Source of the DNA: an uncultured SAR116 cluster alpha proteobacterium
Lineage (GTDB): Bacteria; Pseudomonadota; Alphaproteobacteria; Puniceispirillales; Puniceispirillaceae
Assembly (NCBI GenBank): GCA_902547925.1
Contig: CACCQD010000005.1
Span: 1 to 64,000 of the forward strand
Direction: 5' to 3'
Length of the DNA: 64,000 nucleotides
Shown here: one piece after another, positions 50,012 through 57,638 of the stretch
How the letters are laid out: each line of letters opens with the position of its first letter
Position numbering within the stretch: the stretch's first letter is position 1
Made by a program: the position numbers and the translations under genes
Notes under the pieces: generated by a model
What the model was told of the DNA's origin: nothing
The model's database searches: none
The model's input: the letters and a program-made list of their open reading frames with translations, nothing else

Positions 50012-51247
50012 TTAGCAGTTTTCTGTATAGGCTATTGAGTTAATACGACAATTTCTCATTTTCAAAAAAGAATATTTAAGGCTATTTGCTATTTCGTTTT
50101 CACTTAGTGGTACCGGAATTTCAGAAGGGATAAGTCCATAATTGCTGACACTCATTGCTAAATGTTCAATGTTTGAGTCCTGTAACCGGACGAGCTCAAG
50201 GCATCTTTTTATATCAATTTGTTGAATTATTTTATTGAGGTCTTTGAGACTAAGTGCCTTGAATAAATCGAGTTGCTGATTGATCGTCCGCATATTTTTT
50301 TCCGTTTGCAAATTTGTCGTTTCAAAGTAGATTTGCATTCTACCAATTTGTGAAAAAAATTCAGGATAAACAGTTAATTGATTACAATTAACACGATGTT
50401 TTTCTAATGCTTTAGAAAAACCTAAACCATCTTTTGAATTGAAAGCAAACGCCGCCAGCCAAAAGCTGTAATAATCTTTTGACTGACTTGCTCTAAACGG
50501 AAGACTTGCGACTACCTTTTGCCTTTCAACGTTTGCACTGGCCTTAGTGATACCACCACCCCAAGTTGGGATTGTGAGAGTTGGATGACTTTTTGTTTGT
50601 AAGCTTGAAAAAAAGTTTTCACAGCATTCTACAAGGCTTTCATGGTTTATTTTACCGACCGCACATATAAGGCTATTCGTTGCCAAATATTCGCTTTTTA
50701 GGAATTTTTGCAAATCGTCCAATTGAATTGTTGAAACTGAATCAGTCGACCCAGTTATAGGTCTGCCAAGGTTTTGATGCGGAAAGCATATTGAATTTAA
50801 AGCGTTAAAAAGTCTCTCGTTTGGGTCTGCTGAAAGCGACATCATTTCTTTTTGAATATCTGATTTTGCGTCCTGCATGCTTCGGATAGACAAAAGATTG
50901 CCTGAAAAAATATCCCAAAATAATTTAATGCACGTTGGAATGCTAATAGTGTCTGCGTTATCAATGAAATAAGCCGTATCCTCGGTGGTGGTAAAAGCTC
51001 GGATTTTTAATCCCTTGCTAGTGATCGTATCATAAATTGGAGATTTTTGGTCTCCATAACGTTGTCCAAAAACGGTATGCTCCAGTAAGTGAGACAAGCC
51101 ATTTTGTTCTAGTGGCTCGTGGCTGCTTCCACTTTTGATCCATAAACAGATGGTTGTGTTTTCAACAGCTGGGTTATAATTAGTGATAACTTTAAAAGAA
51201 TTAGAAAGCGTAGAACGGTTAACCTTTGTGGATAGATTTACTTTCAA
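50012..51247 (-). CDS. M16 (insulinase/pitrilysin) family zinc peptidase
   Basis: 411 residues. The inverted zinc motif HxxEH is present in LSHLLEHTVFG, with a downstream acidic ligand expected in the DIQKEMMSLSADPNERLF segment. The two-lobed M16B-type layout (N-lobe active, C-lobe ~190-400) is plausible. No signal peptide, so cytosolic. It begins with TTG one base after the permease stop, indicating coupling. A peptidase in an amidase/amino-acid-transport operon could trim an imported peptide-like substrate, or process a modified peptide as PqqF-type relatives do; neither is shown. Confidence 0.82.
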   Translation of the reverse strand: MKVNLSTKVNRSTLSNSFKVITNYNPAVENTTICLWIKSGSSHEPLEQNGLSHLLEHTVFGQRYGDQKSPIYDTITSKGLKIRAFTTTEDTAYFIDNADTISIPTCIKLFWDIFSGNLLSIRSMQDAKSDIQKEMMSLSADPNERLFNALNSICFPHQNLGRPITGSTDSVSTIQLDDLQKFLKSEYLATNSLICAVGKINHESLVECCENFFSSLQTKSHPTLTIPTWGGGITKASANVERQKVVASLPFRASQSKDYYSFWLAAFAFNSKDGLGFSKALEKHRVNCNQLTVYPEFFSQIGRMQIYFETTNLQTEKNMRTINQQLDLFKALSLKDLNKIIQQIDIKRCLELVRLQDSNIEHLAMSVSNYGLIPSEIPVPLSENEIANSLKYSFLKMRNCRINSIAYTENC

Positions 51248-51248
51248 C

Positions 51249-51899
51249 TTAAAACTTCAATCTTGCTTCTAAATGTTTTGATAAAAGCATTAGTAAACCG
51301 ACAATGACTAGGTACAAAACTGTAAGTTGGATAATTACCTCAACTACCACGAAATGAACAAAAATTAGATCGTTAGCAACTTTTGTTAGCTCATTTACTG
51401 AAATAACTGATAACAGAGAAGTTGCTTTTATCACATTCGCTAACTCATTTGTTAATGGGGGCAAACTTAATCGATAAGCTTGGGGCAGAAGAACTAATCT
51501 AAAAGATTGCAAACGTGATAATCCCAGAGCTTTTGCTGCATCTAATTGCGAAAAGCTAACAGCATCTATAGCCCCTCTAAAAATTTCTACTGAATAACCC
51601 GCGCCAATTAGCGAGAGGGCTACAACACCTGTCCAAAATTCGTTAAATACAATCCCAAATTCAGGGAGAAGAAAATAAATTATTGATATATGAACGAGCG
51701 GGGGTGCTCCTCTGGTAAATTCTACAAACCCGATAATGGCATATCGCGTAATGTTTCCTCCAAGCATTCTGGCCGCAGTTAAAATAACTCCCGTGCAAAC
51801 TGATACTACCACGGTAATAACACTAATTTGGACCGACAGCCAAAACGCTTGGACCATATCAGGAAAAATTTGAAGCATAAAAGCTAAGTCCAACGACAT
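51249..51899 (-). CDS. Polar amino acid ABC transporter permease (HisM/GlnP type), second subunit
   Basis: 216-residue inner-membrane permease with TM1 (MVQAFWLSVQISVITVVVSV), the family motif EFTRGAPPLVHISIIYFLLP, and the EAA loop DAAKALGLSRLQSFRLVLLPQA. Related to the adjacent upstream permease, with which it should form the heterodimeric channel. Gap of 22 bases. Confidence 0.87.
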   Translation of the reverse strand: MSLDLAFMLQIFPDMVQAFWLSVQISVITVVVSVCTGVILTAARMLGGNITRYAIIGFVEFTRGAPPLVHISIIYFLLPEFGIVFNEFWTGVVALSLIGAGYSVEIFRGAIDAVSFSQLDAAKALGLSRLQSFRLVLLPQAYRLSLPPLTNELANVIKATSLLSVISVNELTKVANDLIFVHFVVVEVIIQLTVLYLVIVGLLMLLSKHLEARLKF

Positions 51900-51921
51900 T
51901 TATCAACCCTTATGAGACTCA

Positions 51922-52599
51922 TTAGCGCTGCGAGAAGTTTTTTATTTGGAGCTTGGTGCCGATCCGTTTTTCTAAGTAAATAGAAAATTGTGTCATTAAA
52001 ACGACAAATGCTACATACAGAACTGCCTGAGCGAATAACATCTCTAGAAATTTAAAGCTGTCAGATATTATTGCGTTTGCAGCTTTATGAAGTTCAAAAA
52101 CCGTAATTACAGAAAGCACGGAAGATGCTTTTATAAGGTTTGACATTTCGTTTGCCATCGGAGGAAGCATCCTCAGGAAGGCTTGCGGAAAGACAATTGA
52201 AATAAGTGTGCGAAATTTTCCTAATCCTAGCGAAAAAGCACCTTCGTATTGGCCCTTTTCAATCGATTGAATTGCTGCCCTCGTTATCTCTATTTGATAA
52301 CCCGCACTATTAAATGATAGAGCCACTATTCCTATCCAAAAAGGCGACAATTTGACACCGGCCAGTGGAAGAAGAAAGTAGGCAGCGTAGATTTGAACTA
52401 GTATTGGCGTTCCACGTACAACAAAAACGTAGAAATCTATAACAAACGATACATATGCAGGTATTTGATAGGCTCTAAGTATTCCAAATGGGACACCTAG
52501 AATAGTTGCAATTAAAAATCCAATAAGACTTAATTGTATCGTCAACATAAGCCCCGGCAAAAGCCGGGGCATTTGTTCCATTATAAAAATGAAATCCAT
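51922..52599 (-). CDS. Polar amino acid ABC transporter permease (HisQ/GlnP type), first subunit
   Basis: 225-residue permease. It has the FVVRGTPILVQIYAAYFLLP signature, five or so membrane helices, and the EAA-like loop YEGAFSLGLGKFRTLISIVFPQA. It follows the binding-protein gene by 24 bases. No partner ATPase gene of the HisP/GlnQ class is present in the island. Confidence 0.88.
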   Translation of the reverse strand: MDFIFIMEQMPRLLPGLMLTIQLSLIGFLIATILGVPFGILRAYQIPAYVSFVIDFYVFVVRGTPILVQIYAAYFLLPLAGVKLSPFWIGIVALSFNSAGYQIEITRAAIQSIEKGQYEGAFSLGLGKFRTLISIVFPQAFLRMLPPMANEMSNLIKASSVLSVITVFELHKAANAIISDSFKFLEMLFAQAVLYVAFVVLMTQFSIYLEKRIGTKLQIKNFSQR

Positions 52600-52623
52600 T
52601 ATAACTCACTTTATGGATATTCA

Positions 52624-53442
52624 TTACCAAGTGGGCGCTTCGTTTGGAAGAAGATCAACAAAAGATTGCCCAAACCATTTTTGTTGTAATGAAGCTAGCG
52701 TTCCATCGTTTTTCATATCTACTATTATTTGATTAATAGCAGATCTGAAAGACTCGTCTTCTTTTCGAAAGGCCATCGCAGTATATTCTGCTTTCCACAT
52801 ATCGGATGTAAAGGGGATAACCGTTACATCATCACTCGTCTGGGCGAACGCTAATAGGCTTACTAGTGTTGACGCATATGCATCCAAGCGTCCGGAACGC
52901 ATCGCTGCATAAGCCACTTCGTCTTTATCAAAGGTTTTAATTTCACCTTTGTAACTAATGCTATGTTCTTTAGCTGCAAGTTCGAGTTGATTAATTTGAG
53001 GTGTTCCAGCGCCAGCGGATACAACTTTGCCACCAAGCATTGAGGGAGACGTAATGCCAGAGCTTTTCATCACCAATAATCCGGAACTTGCATCCATGTA
53101 AGGATATGAAAAATTGACCCGCTTATAACGTTCTTTAGTTGCTGTCATACCACCTAAAATCAGATCAAAATCTCCATTGTACAGGGATTGTATCACTGTC
53201 GACCAGTTTGTATCTTGTGGAGCGGGTGTTACTCCTCCAAGTCTTTTGCCTATCTCGTTGCCTACATCAATGTCGTAGCCAACAAGCTTGTTGTTCTCAT
53301 CTAAAAATTCAAAAGGTTTATACCCTGCCTCAAGTCCAAATACTAACTTTCCGCTGGATTTTACATCACCTAGTGTATCTGCCGTTGCGAAGCTGATGGG
53401 CAGCAAACAAGTAACAAGTGTAATGATGAATTTCTTTAACAT
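52624..53442 (-). CDS. Polar amino acid ABC transporter substrate-binding protein
   Basis: 272-residue family-3 binding protein. Sec signal peptide LKKFIITLVTCLLPISFATA with likely cleavage near residue 21. Mature protein shows KLVFGLEAGYKPFEFLDENN, VGYDIDVGNEIGKRLG, the DLILGGMTATKERYKRVNFSYPY ligand region (interior) and the C-terminal VDMKNDGTLASLQQKWFG. The aromatic/acidic pocket fits an amino-acid-like ligand but its identity is open. ATG at 53442 has AGGGAGA upstream and is preferred to 53463. Confidence 0.88.
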   Translation of the reverse strand: MLKKFIITLVTCLLPISFATADTLGDVKSSGKLVFGLEAGYKPFEFLDENNKLVGYDIDVGNEIGKRLGGVTPAPQDTNWSTVIQSLYNGDFDLILGGMTATKERYKRVNFSYPYMDASSGLLVMKSSGITSPSMLGGKVVSAGAGTPQINQLELAAKEHSISYKGEIKTFDKDEVAYAAMRSGRLDAYASTLVSLLAFAQTSDDVTVIPFTSDMWKAEYTAMAFRKEDESFRSAINQIIVDMKNDGTLASLQQKWFGQSFVDLLPNEAPTW

Positions 53443-53459
53443 TGGTTTCTCCCTAAGTT

Positions 53460-54950
53460 TCAATTTAAAGTTGTAGCCTCAATCGCTGCCAACTTTTCTA
53501 AATTTGGGCGAGGTCGTTTTAGGTCTTCGATGCCCAAAAATGCTGTCTCAATTGAGTGCGCTGCGTCCAGAAGGAAGGCGTCTTTGTATTGTTTTGCAAT
53601 GATTTGAATACCAAAAGGCATGCCGTCCTCATCTTTGCCGCAGCTTATTACCACAGCAGGGCATTGTGTGAGTGTTATGCCCCAACTAATTGCTTCCCAG
53701 TCAAGGTAACCATCATAATGCTTTCCGTCGATTTCTGATGGGTACTTATTTTCATGTTTGAATGGGGGGACTGAAGAAGCTGGGGTAATAAGCAAATCTA
53801 CATGATTAAAAAACTCATCACCGTTCCTAACAATTTGACTATGAGCTAAAAAGGCTTTTGCAATATTTTCCGAAGAAAGTTTCCGCGCTAGTTCTAATTC
53901 TCTGAGGATAACTTCTCCCAACTCGGCACCGAAATCCTTTTCCATGGGCCCGAAATCGCCGAGAAAGCCGATGCTTCTTAGGGTCATAAATGTGGTGTAT
54001 GCATTTGATAAATCTATACAGCCAGGCTCACATGACGCAAATAGACCTGTAAACTTTTCAATTTTACCAAGAAAAGTTCTCTTATAAAAATTGGACATAA
54101 CAGCAAATCCAAGGTCACAAGAAAAAGCGACATTTAAATTTTTCAGGTTTATTTTCTTCGCAGGCCGTAAGAGTTCAGTGTCCACTGGTTTAGAAAACGG
54201 GTCGACGCTGCATGATTTAGCCATTGCGCCTAACAGTAACTTGCAGTCTGCGGCTGTTTTAGCCAACGGCCCTTCGACATCAAATGGAGACCAAATGTTG
54301 GACCTCCTGTTGGTCCCCACAATACCATTGGATGGCCTCATTCCGGCAATGCCGCAGAAAGCTGCAGGCGTTCTCAACGAGCCCGCGAAGTCAGAGCCAG
54401 TGGCAAGCGGCACGATACCAGATGCAACAGCTGATGCACCACCACCTGTAGATGCACCTGCACTGAGGTTCCTGTCAAAAGGGTTACCTGTGCTGCCTTG
54501 CAAGGGGTTTGTTGTAGTCGCACCAAATCCGTGCTCAGGTACGTTAGTTTTTCCAAAAATAATAGCAGACGCTTTTCTGAGTTGAGCCACCACATCGTCA
54601 TCGCTAGATGCTAGATTATCTTGAAACAGCAGAGACCCAAAAGTGGTTTTTAAGCCTTTAACGTCATTTAAATCCTTCACACCCACCGGAAGAGGCAAAA
54701 ACGGCATTTTGTTTCTTTTTTTATTAGAAATTCTATCGATGTCGTGGCTGCAGTTAACAGCGTCTTCAAAGTTTGTTTCGACAACGGCATTAAGTGAGGA
54801 ATTAACTTTTTCGTATTGTTTTATGCATAGTTGCAAAATTTCAAAAGAACTTATTTCCTTTTTCTGAATCAGTTGCAGGAGGTCAGTAGCGGTGTATTCA
54901 CAAATTGGATCTACCATTATTAATGCTAACAAGCTGGATGTGATTTTCAT
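53460..54950 (-). CDS. Amidase (amidase-signature family)
   Basis: 496 residues with the Ser-Ser-Lys triad of the amidase-signature family: Lys in PVGVKDLNDVKGL, the central Ser in GASTGGGASAVASG, and the nucleophile Ser in GSDFAGSLRTPAAFCG. It hydrolyses an amide to acid and ammonia or amine. The family ranges from aryl/acyl amidases to GatA; this is not GatA because the tRNA-amidotransferase partners are absent. First gene of minus-strand unit B, 17 bases from the binding-protein gene. A start at 54917 is possible; neither start has a strong ribosome site. Confidence 0.87.
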   Translation of the reverse strand: MKITSSLLALIMVDPICEYTATDLLQLIQKKEISSFEILQLCIKQYEKVNSSLNAVVETNFEDAVNCSHDIDRISNKKRNKMPFLPLPVGVKDLNDVKGLKTTFGSLLFQDNLASSDDDVVAQLRKASAIIFGKTNVPEHGFGATTTNPLQGSTGNPFDRNLSAGASTGGGASAVASGIVPLATGSDFAGSLRTPAAFCGIAGMRPSNGIVGTNRRSNIWSPFDVEGPLAKTAADCKLLLGAMAKSCSVDPFSKPVDTELLRPAKKINLKNLNVAFSCDLGFAVMSNFYKRTFLGKIEKFTGLFASCEPGCIDLSNAYTTFMTLRSIGFLGDFGPMEKDFGAELGEVILRELELARKLSSENIAKAFLAHSQIVRNGDEFFNHVDLLITPASSVPPFKHENKYPSEIDGKHYDGYLDWEAISWGITLTQCPAVVISCGKDEDGMPFGIQIIAKQYKDAFLLDAAHSIETAFLGIEDLKRPRPNLEKLAAIEATTLN

Positions 54951-55091
54951 TAAGTGTTAAGGTCCGAAGAGTAGGTGTTTTCTGGGTTGTAGTCACGTGT
55001 TAAAATTAAGCTGGGTTGATGCAAAATAGGCACCGGTAAAAACGTCAGTGGACAAACAATTAAAATAAAACCGTTTTTTTAGGGTGAAGAG
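54951..55091. promoter_or_regulatory. Divergent amidase/ureohydrolase control region
   Basis: 141 AT-rich bases between two divergent island units; both promoters should lie here. AGGGTGAAGAG just upstream of 55092 is the ureohydrolase ribosome site. I looked for guanidine-riboswitch (ykkC-type) and mini-ykkC motifs on the plus strand and saw none. Confidence 0.45.
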
Positions 55092-56333
55092 ATGTTAACC
55101 AATTCAATAAAAAAGGCGTTACAACTGAAGGCCCAAAGGGAAAAAAGATTTCATCACCCTAATTTAGATGACCTTCAGGGTTGGAAATCTCTTGAAGCAG
55201 AAAAAGCCATTCCAAAAGACAGATTGAAAGAAGAAAAATCTTGGGCTCTCAAAATGGGACTGACAGGTGCTGAGAGCATTGACGATCGCTCGATACCCAC
55301 ATTTTCAAGGGGGGAACTACCTCATTTTGCGGGAATAAATACCTTTCTAAAAGCTCCGTACTCTGAAAACGTTGAAGACGTTAAAAATTATGATGCTACC
55401 ATACTGGGCGCTCCCTTTGACGGGGGAACAACTTATCGTCCCGGAACCAGATTTGGGCCCCAGGGCATAAGAAAAATCTCGGCTCTCTACACCCCCTATA
55501 ATTATGAGATGGCGATTGATCTTAGGGAACAAATGACCCTTTGCGACGCTGGAGACATTTTTACCATCCCGTCGAATATTGAAAAAACTTTTGATCAAAT
55601 AACCCGAGCATGTTCCCATGTTTTTTCAAGTGGCTCACTACCAATTATTCTTGGCGGGGACCACTCTATTGGCTTTCCCACAGTAAGGGGCATTGCTGAG
55701 TGTACGACGAAAAATATTGGAATTATCCATTTTGACCGTCATGCCGACATTCAAGAAAAAGATTTAGACGAACGAATGCACACCACCCCATGGTTTCACG
55801 CCACAAACCTTGGAAATGTTAGACCAGAAAATTTGGTGCAAGTTGGAATTGGTGGGTGGCAAGTGCCGAGAGAAGCAGTCGAAATTGCCAGGGATCGCAA
55901 GACCAATATACTCACTCTCAGCGATGTAGAAAAACTTGGGATAGAAAAAACGATCGAGATAGCCCTCGAATTGGCGTGGAAAGATACCGAAATGGTTTAT
56001 TTGTCATTCGATATAGACAGCATAGACTGTGGTTTTGTTCCAGGGACAGGATGGCCTGAACCAGGTGGGTTTTTGCCAAGAGAAGCTTTACAGCTTGTAG
56101 CAGGCGTTGCTGCCGAGGGGTTGTGCGGGATGGAGTTAGTTGAAGTATCGCCACCGTACGACCAGTCAGAGATCACCGCCCTTATGGCAACCCGCGTAAT
56201 TGTTGAGGTGCTTGGTTCCATGACAATGGCAGGTAGTTTAGGGAACCACCGCAAGCATATTGATAAGCCTGTTAAGATTCCTTCTGGGGATTTTGAAGGA
56301 CAAAGATGGTCAAATAATAATTCCTCAAAATAA
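55092..56333 (+). CDS. Long ureohydrolase (arginase/agmatinase superfamily; guanidine-hydrolase-like)
   Basis: 413 residues, about 100 longer than common agmatinases because of an N-terminal extension (1-80). Metal motifs: GGDHSIGFP, HFDRHADIQ (Asp-Arg-His where Asp-Ala/Ser-His is usual) and SFDIDSIDCGFVPGTG; LGAPFDGGTTYRPGTRFGPQ is also family-typical. The Asp and His ligands of the two-metal site are intact. The long form with these variants is the type that includes the nickel-dependent guanidine hydrolase of Synechocystis (Sll1077), as I recall it; substrate could be guanidine or a guanidino acid. It would release urea plus ammonia or amine. Confidence 0.82.
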   Translation: MLTNSIKKALQLKAQREKRFHHPNLDDLQGWKSLEAEKAIPKDRLKEEKSWALKMGLTGAESIDDRSIPTFSRGELPHFAGINTFLKAPYSENVEDVKNYDATILGAPFDGGTTYRPGTRFGPQGIRKISALYTPYNYEMAIDLREQMTLCDAGDIFTIPSNIEKTFDQITRACSHVFSSGSLPIILGGDHSIGFPTVRGIAECTTKNIGIIHFDRHADIQEKDLDERMHTTPWFHATNLGNVRPENLVQVGIGGWQVPREAVEIARDRKTNILTLSDVEKLGIEKTIEIALELAWKDTEMVYLSFDIDSIDCGFVPGTGWPEPGGFLPREALQLVAGVAAEGLCGMELVEVSPPYDQSEITALMATRVIVEVLGSMTMAGSLGNHRKHIDKPVKIPSGDFEGQRWSNNNSSK

Positions 56334-56342
56334 AACAGTAAA

Positions 56343-56741
56343 ATGATTACAAATACTCACGAACATGACGGGTTACTGCACTCTCACATATCAGAGAGAG
56401 ACAAAAATAAAGATATCCTTATTTTGTCTTCTGAATTTATAGAGGGATTTACTCATTCTAGTGACAAGATGGCCTATTTGAAAATTTCGGGGTTTCCTAG
56501 CGAATTAGCCTCCTCAACTGGCGGGGCACCCCTAAAACTCATCAATGCTAGAATTGAAACTTGTTGGCAAATTGGAACTGCGAGTCCATCCTTTGGCAAA
56601 ACAGAATTGACCTACCTTCCGTACCCAAAGGAGTTGGTTACTTTCGCAACCAATATGATTTTTACTTTCGTATCATTGGATGAAAAACAGGAAGTCGATC
56701 TGCTACAGTGGATTTTGGACAAGCATTTCTCTGCCAAATAA
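56343..56741 (+). CDS. Unrecognised protein with His-rich N-terminus, next to the ureohydrolase
   Basis: 132 residues, not recognised. The N-terminus has four His in ten residues (THEHDGLLHSH: His6, 8, 13, 15), a possible metal-binding tail. The remainder looks like a compact alpha/beta domain (AYLKISGFPSELASSTGGAP, LPYPKELVTFATNMIFTFVS) without membrane segments. It starts 9 bases after the ureohydrolase stop and is surely co-transcribed. A metal-supply or accessory role for the two-metal ureohydrolase is an inference from position and the His cluster only. Confidence 0.6.
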   Translation: MITNTHEHDGLLHSHISERDKNKDILILSSEFIEGFTHSSDKMAYLKISGFPSELASSTGGAPLKLINARIETCWQIGTASPSFGKTELTYLPYPKELVTFATNMIFTFVSLDEKQEVDLLQWILDKHFSAK

Positions 56742-57255
56742 AAGATAAGTTTATTGAACTAAGGCTAAAAAAGTTAAAATCAATAATCATTGATCAGCAC
56801 CATACCTCAAGCGGCGTATTGGCTTGTGTTCCGAGTTCTCTTGCCCTGAAAAAACTGCGACCCTTTTTCTCACTGTTAATATTTTCAGCAAGAGTTTACC
56901 GGGCGGCCATGAAACAATTTATTGGTTCCAAATTTTGAGGTTGATTTATCTAAACTGCAAATCACGCGCTTGATGCTTTCCAAACTGATTTAAGTAAAGC
57001 TTAGCTTCTTGTAGAGTGTGTTTCAGATCAAGACGCTTTTAATTTTTTACAACTCCCGTTGGGCTTGTGTTTTGATAATGGGGACAATATTCAAAGCTTT
57101 CTTCCGCGTTCATTTGATTAGAGGACTACCATTTAACCAACTTAAAAAATACCGTACCAGCCTTCACCAGCGTCCCATGCTCAGAGCGCAAGCACCCCCA
57201 CCGAATAACCCTGCCCCCTCTGTTTGAAAGACGGTCTGGGCCAGCAACCTGCATC
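56742..57255. other. Non-coding right end of the island
   Basis: About 510 bases with no supported gene; short frames here overlap real genes or lack any family likeness. Composition shifts from AT-rich to GC-rich at about 57160, suggesting that the true junction or an older scar lies near there. No tRNA or tmRNA was recognised. Confidence 0.5.
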
Positions 57256-57292
57256 AAAAAACCCGGTCCGTGGAGCGTGGCGCTCGGACCGG
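57256..57292 (-). terminator. Rho-independent terminator, minus strand
   Basis: On the minus strand CCGGTCCG pairs with CGGACCGG (8 bp), with an inner AGCG/CGCT stem, followed by GTTTTTT. It is correctly oriented to end transcription of the DMT transporter pair to its right. One arm contains the 10-base sequence also found at 37070-37079. Confidence 0.75.
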
Positions 57293-57349
57293 AGGCCCCT
57301 CGAAAACTGGCCCCCAGTTCAGGCAAGGTTGGAGGTAGGGTTTTGATAG

Positions 57350-57406
57350 TTGACCTCTAGGCGAGTTTTGCTAACATGTTGATATAAATGGATCCAGTCA
57401 CTGGAT
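57350..57406 (+). promoter_or_regulatory. Promoter-like motif with adjacent perfect palindrome at the island junction
   Basis: TTGACC (57350-57355), 16 bases, TAACAT (57372-57377) resembles a sigma70 promoter pointing right. It is followed by ATCCAGT-C-ACTGGAT (57392-57406), a perfect 7-bp inverted repeat about 20 bases from the transporter breakpoint. The pair looks like a promoter-operator or a recombination site with inverted arms. There is no gene in that direction. Confidence 0.35.
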
Positions 57407-57424
57407 GGCGCCGAGGGTAGGTAT

Positions 57425-57631
57425 AGAAACTCCGCCCAGCAGCATGGAGCCATCGATCAGCAAGCCACGCCACGCTGTCAGCGGCCAACCCTCCAGTTTG
57501 GACAGGCGGATCAACGGCGTGTTCGGGGTAATGATCAGCGCGATAAGCAACGCCAGGCCAATTCCGAGCAGGGGTGATCGTGTCAAACGCCAGCCAGCGC
57601 CCATTGCCTGCGTTTCTGCCTCGTCTGTCAT
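57425..57631 (-). pseudogene. EamA/DMT transporter, 5' part (TM1-TM2), cut off by the island
   Basis: The minus-strand ATG at 57631 opens a frame with TM1 (SPLLGIGLALLIALIITPNTP), the WPLTAWRGLLIDGS entry to TM2, and then loses family resemblance at about GSMLLGG (near 57425); the frame stops at 57398. It lies 7 bases after the stop of an intact DMT transporter, so it was the second gene of a two-transporter operon. Its continuation, beginning VGRQMGDDF, is found at 36331-37045 beyond the island. Confidence 0.8.
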
Positions 57632-57638
57632 AGGCTGG

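Larger units (their letters stand above)
37046..57424. mobile_element. Genomic island, ~20.4 kb, AT-rich, inserted in an EamA transporter gene
   Basis: The block contrasts sharply in composition and codon choice with both flanks. At its left end is a decayed tyrosine recombinase. Its two ends fall inside one reading frame that can be rejoined across them. Candidate end signals are the 10-base direct repeat GGTCCGTGGA at 37070-37079 and 57265-57274, and palindromes at 37070-37081 and 57392-57406. The cargo is metabolic (two ABC importers, three aminotransferase domains, amidase, ureohydrolase, hydrolases) with no phage or conjugation genes. Exact ends are uncertain by tens of bases. Confidence 0.75.

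Noticed and set aside
54951-55091. Guanidine riboswitch upstream of the ureohydrolase
   Set aside because: I could not find the conserved ykkC-I or paired ACGR-loop hairpins; the region is short and AT-rich. A covariance-model search would settle it.
56708-57227. Two plus-strand frames of 69-76 codons at the island's right end
   Set aside because: The first overlaps the 132-residue gene; neither shows a recognisable domain or start signal, and the composition changes within the second.
57160-57430. tRNA or tmRNA gene as integration site
   Set aside because: No T-loop (GGTTCGA-type), anticodon stem or CCA-like end could be recognised on either strand; coding evidence instead points to a transporter gene as the target.
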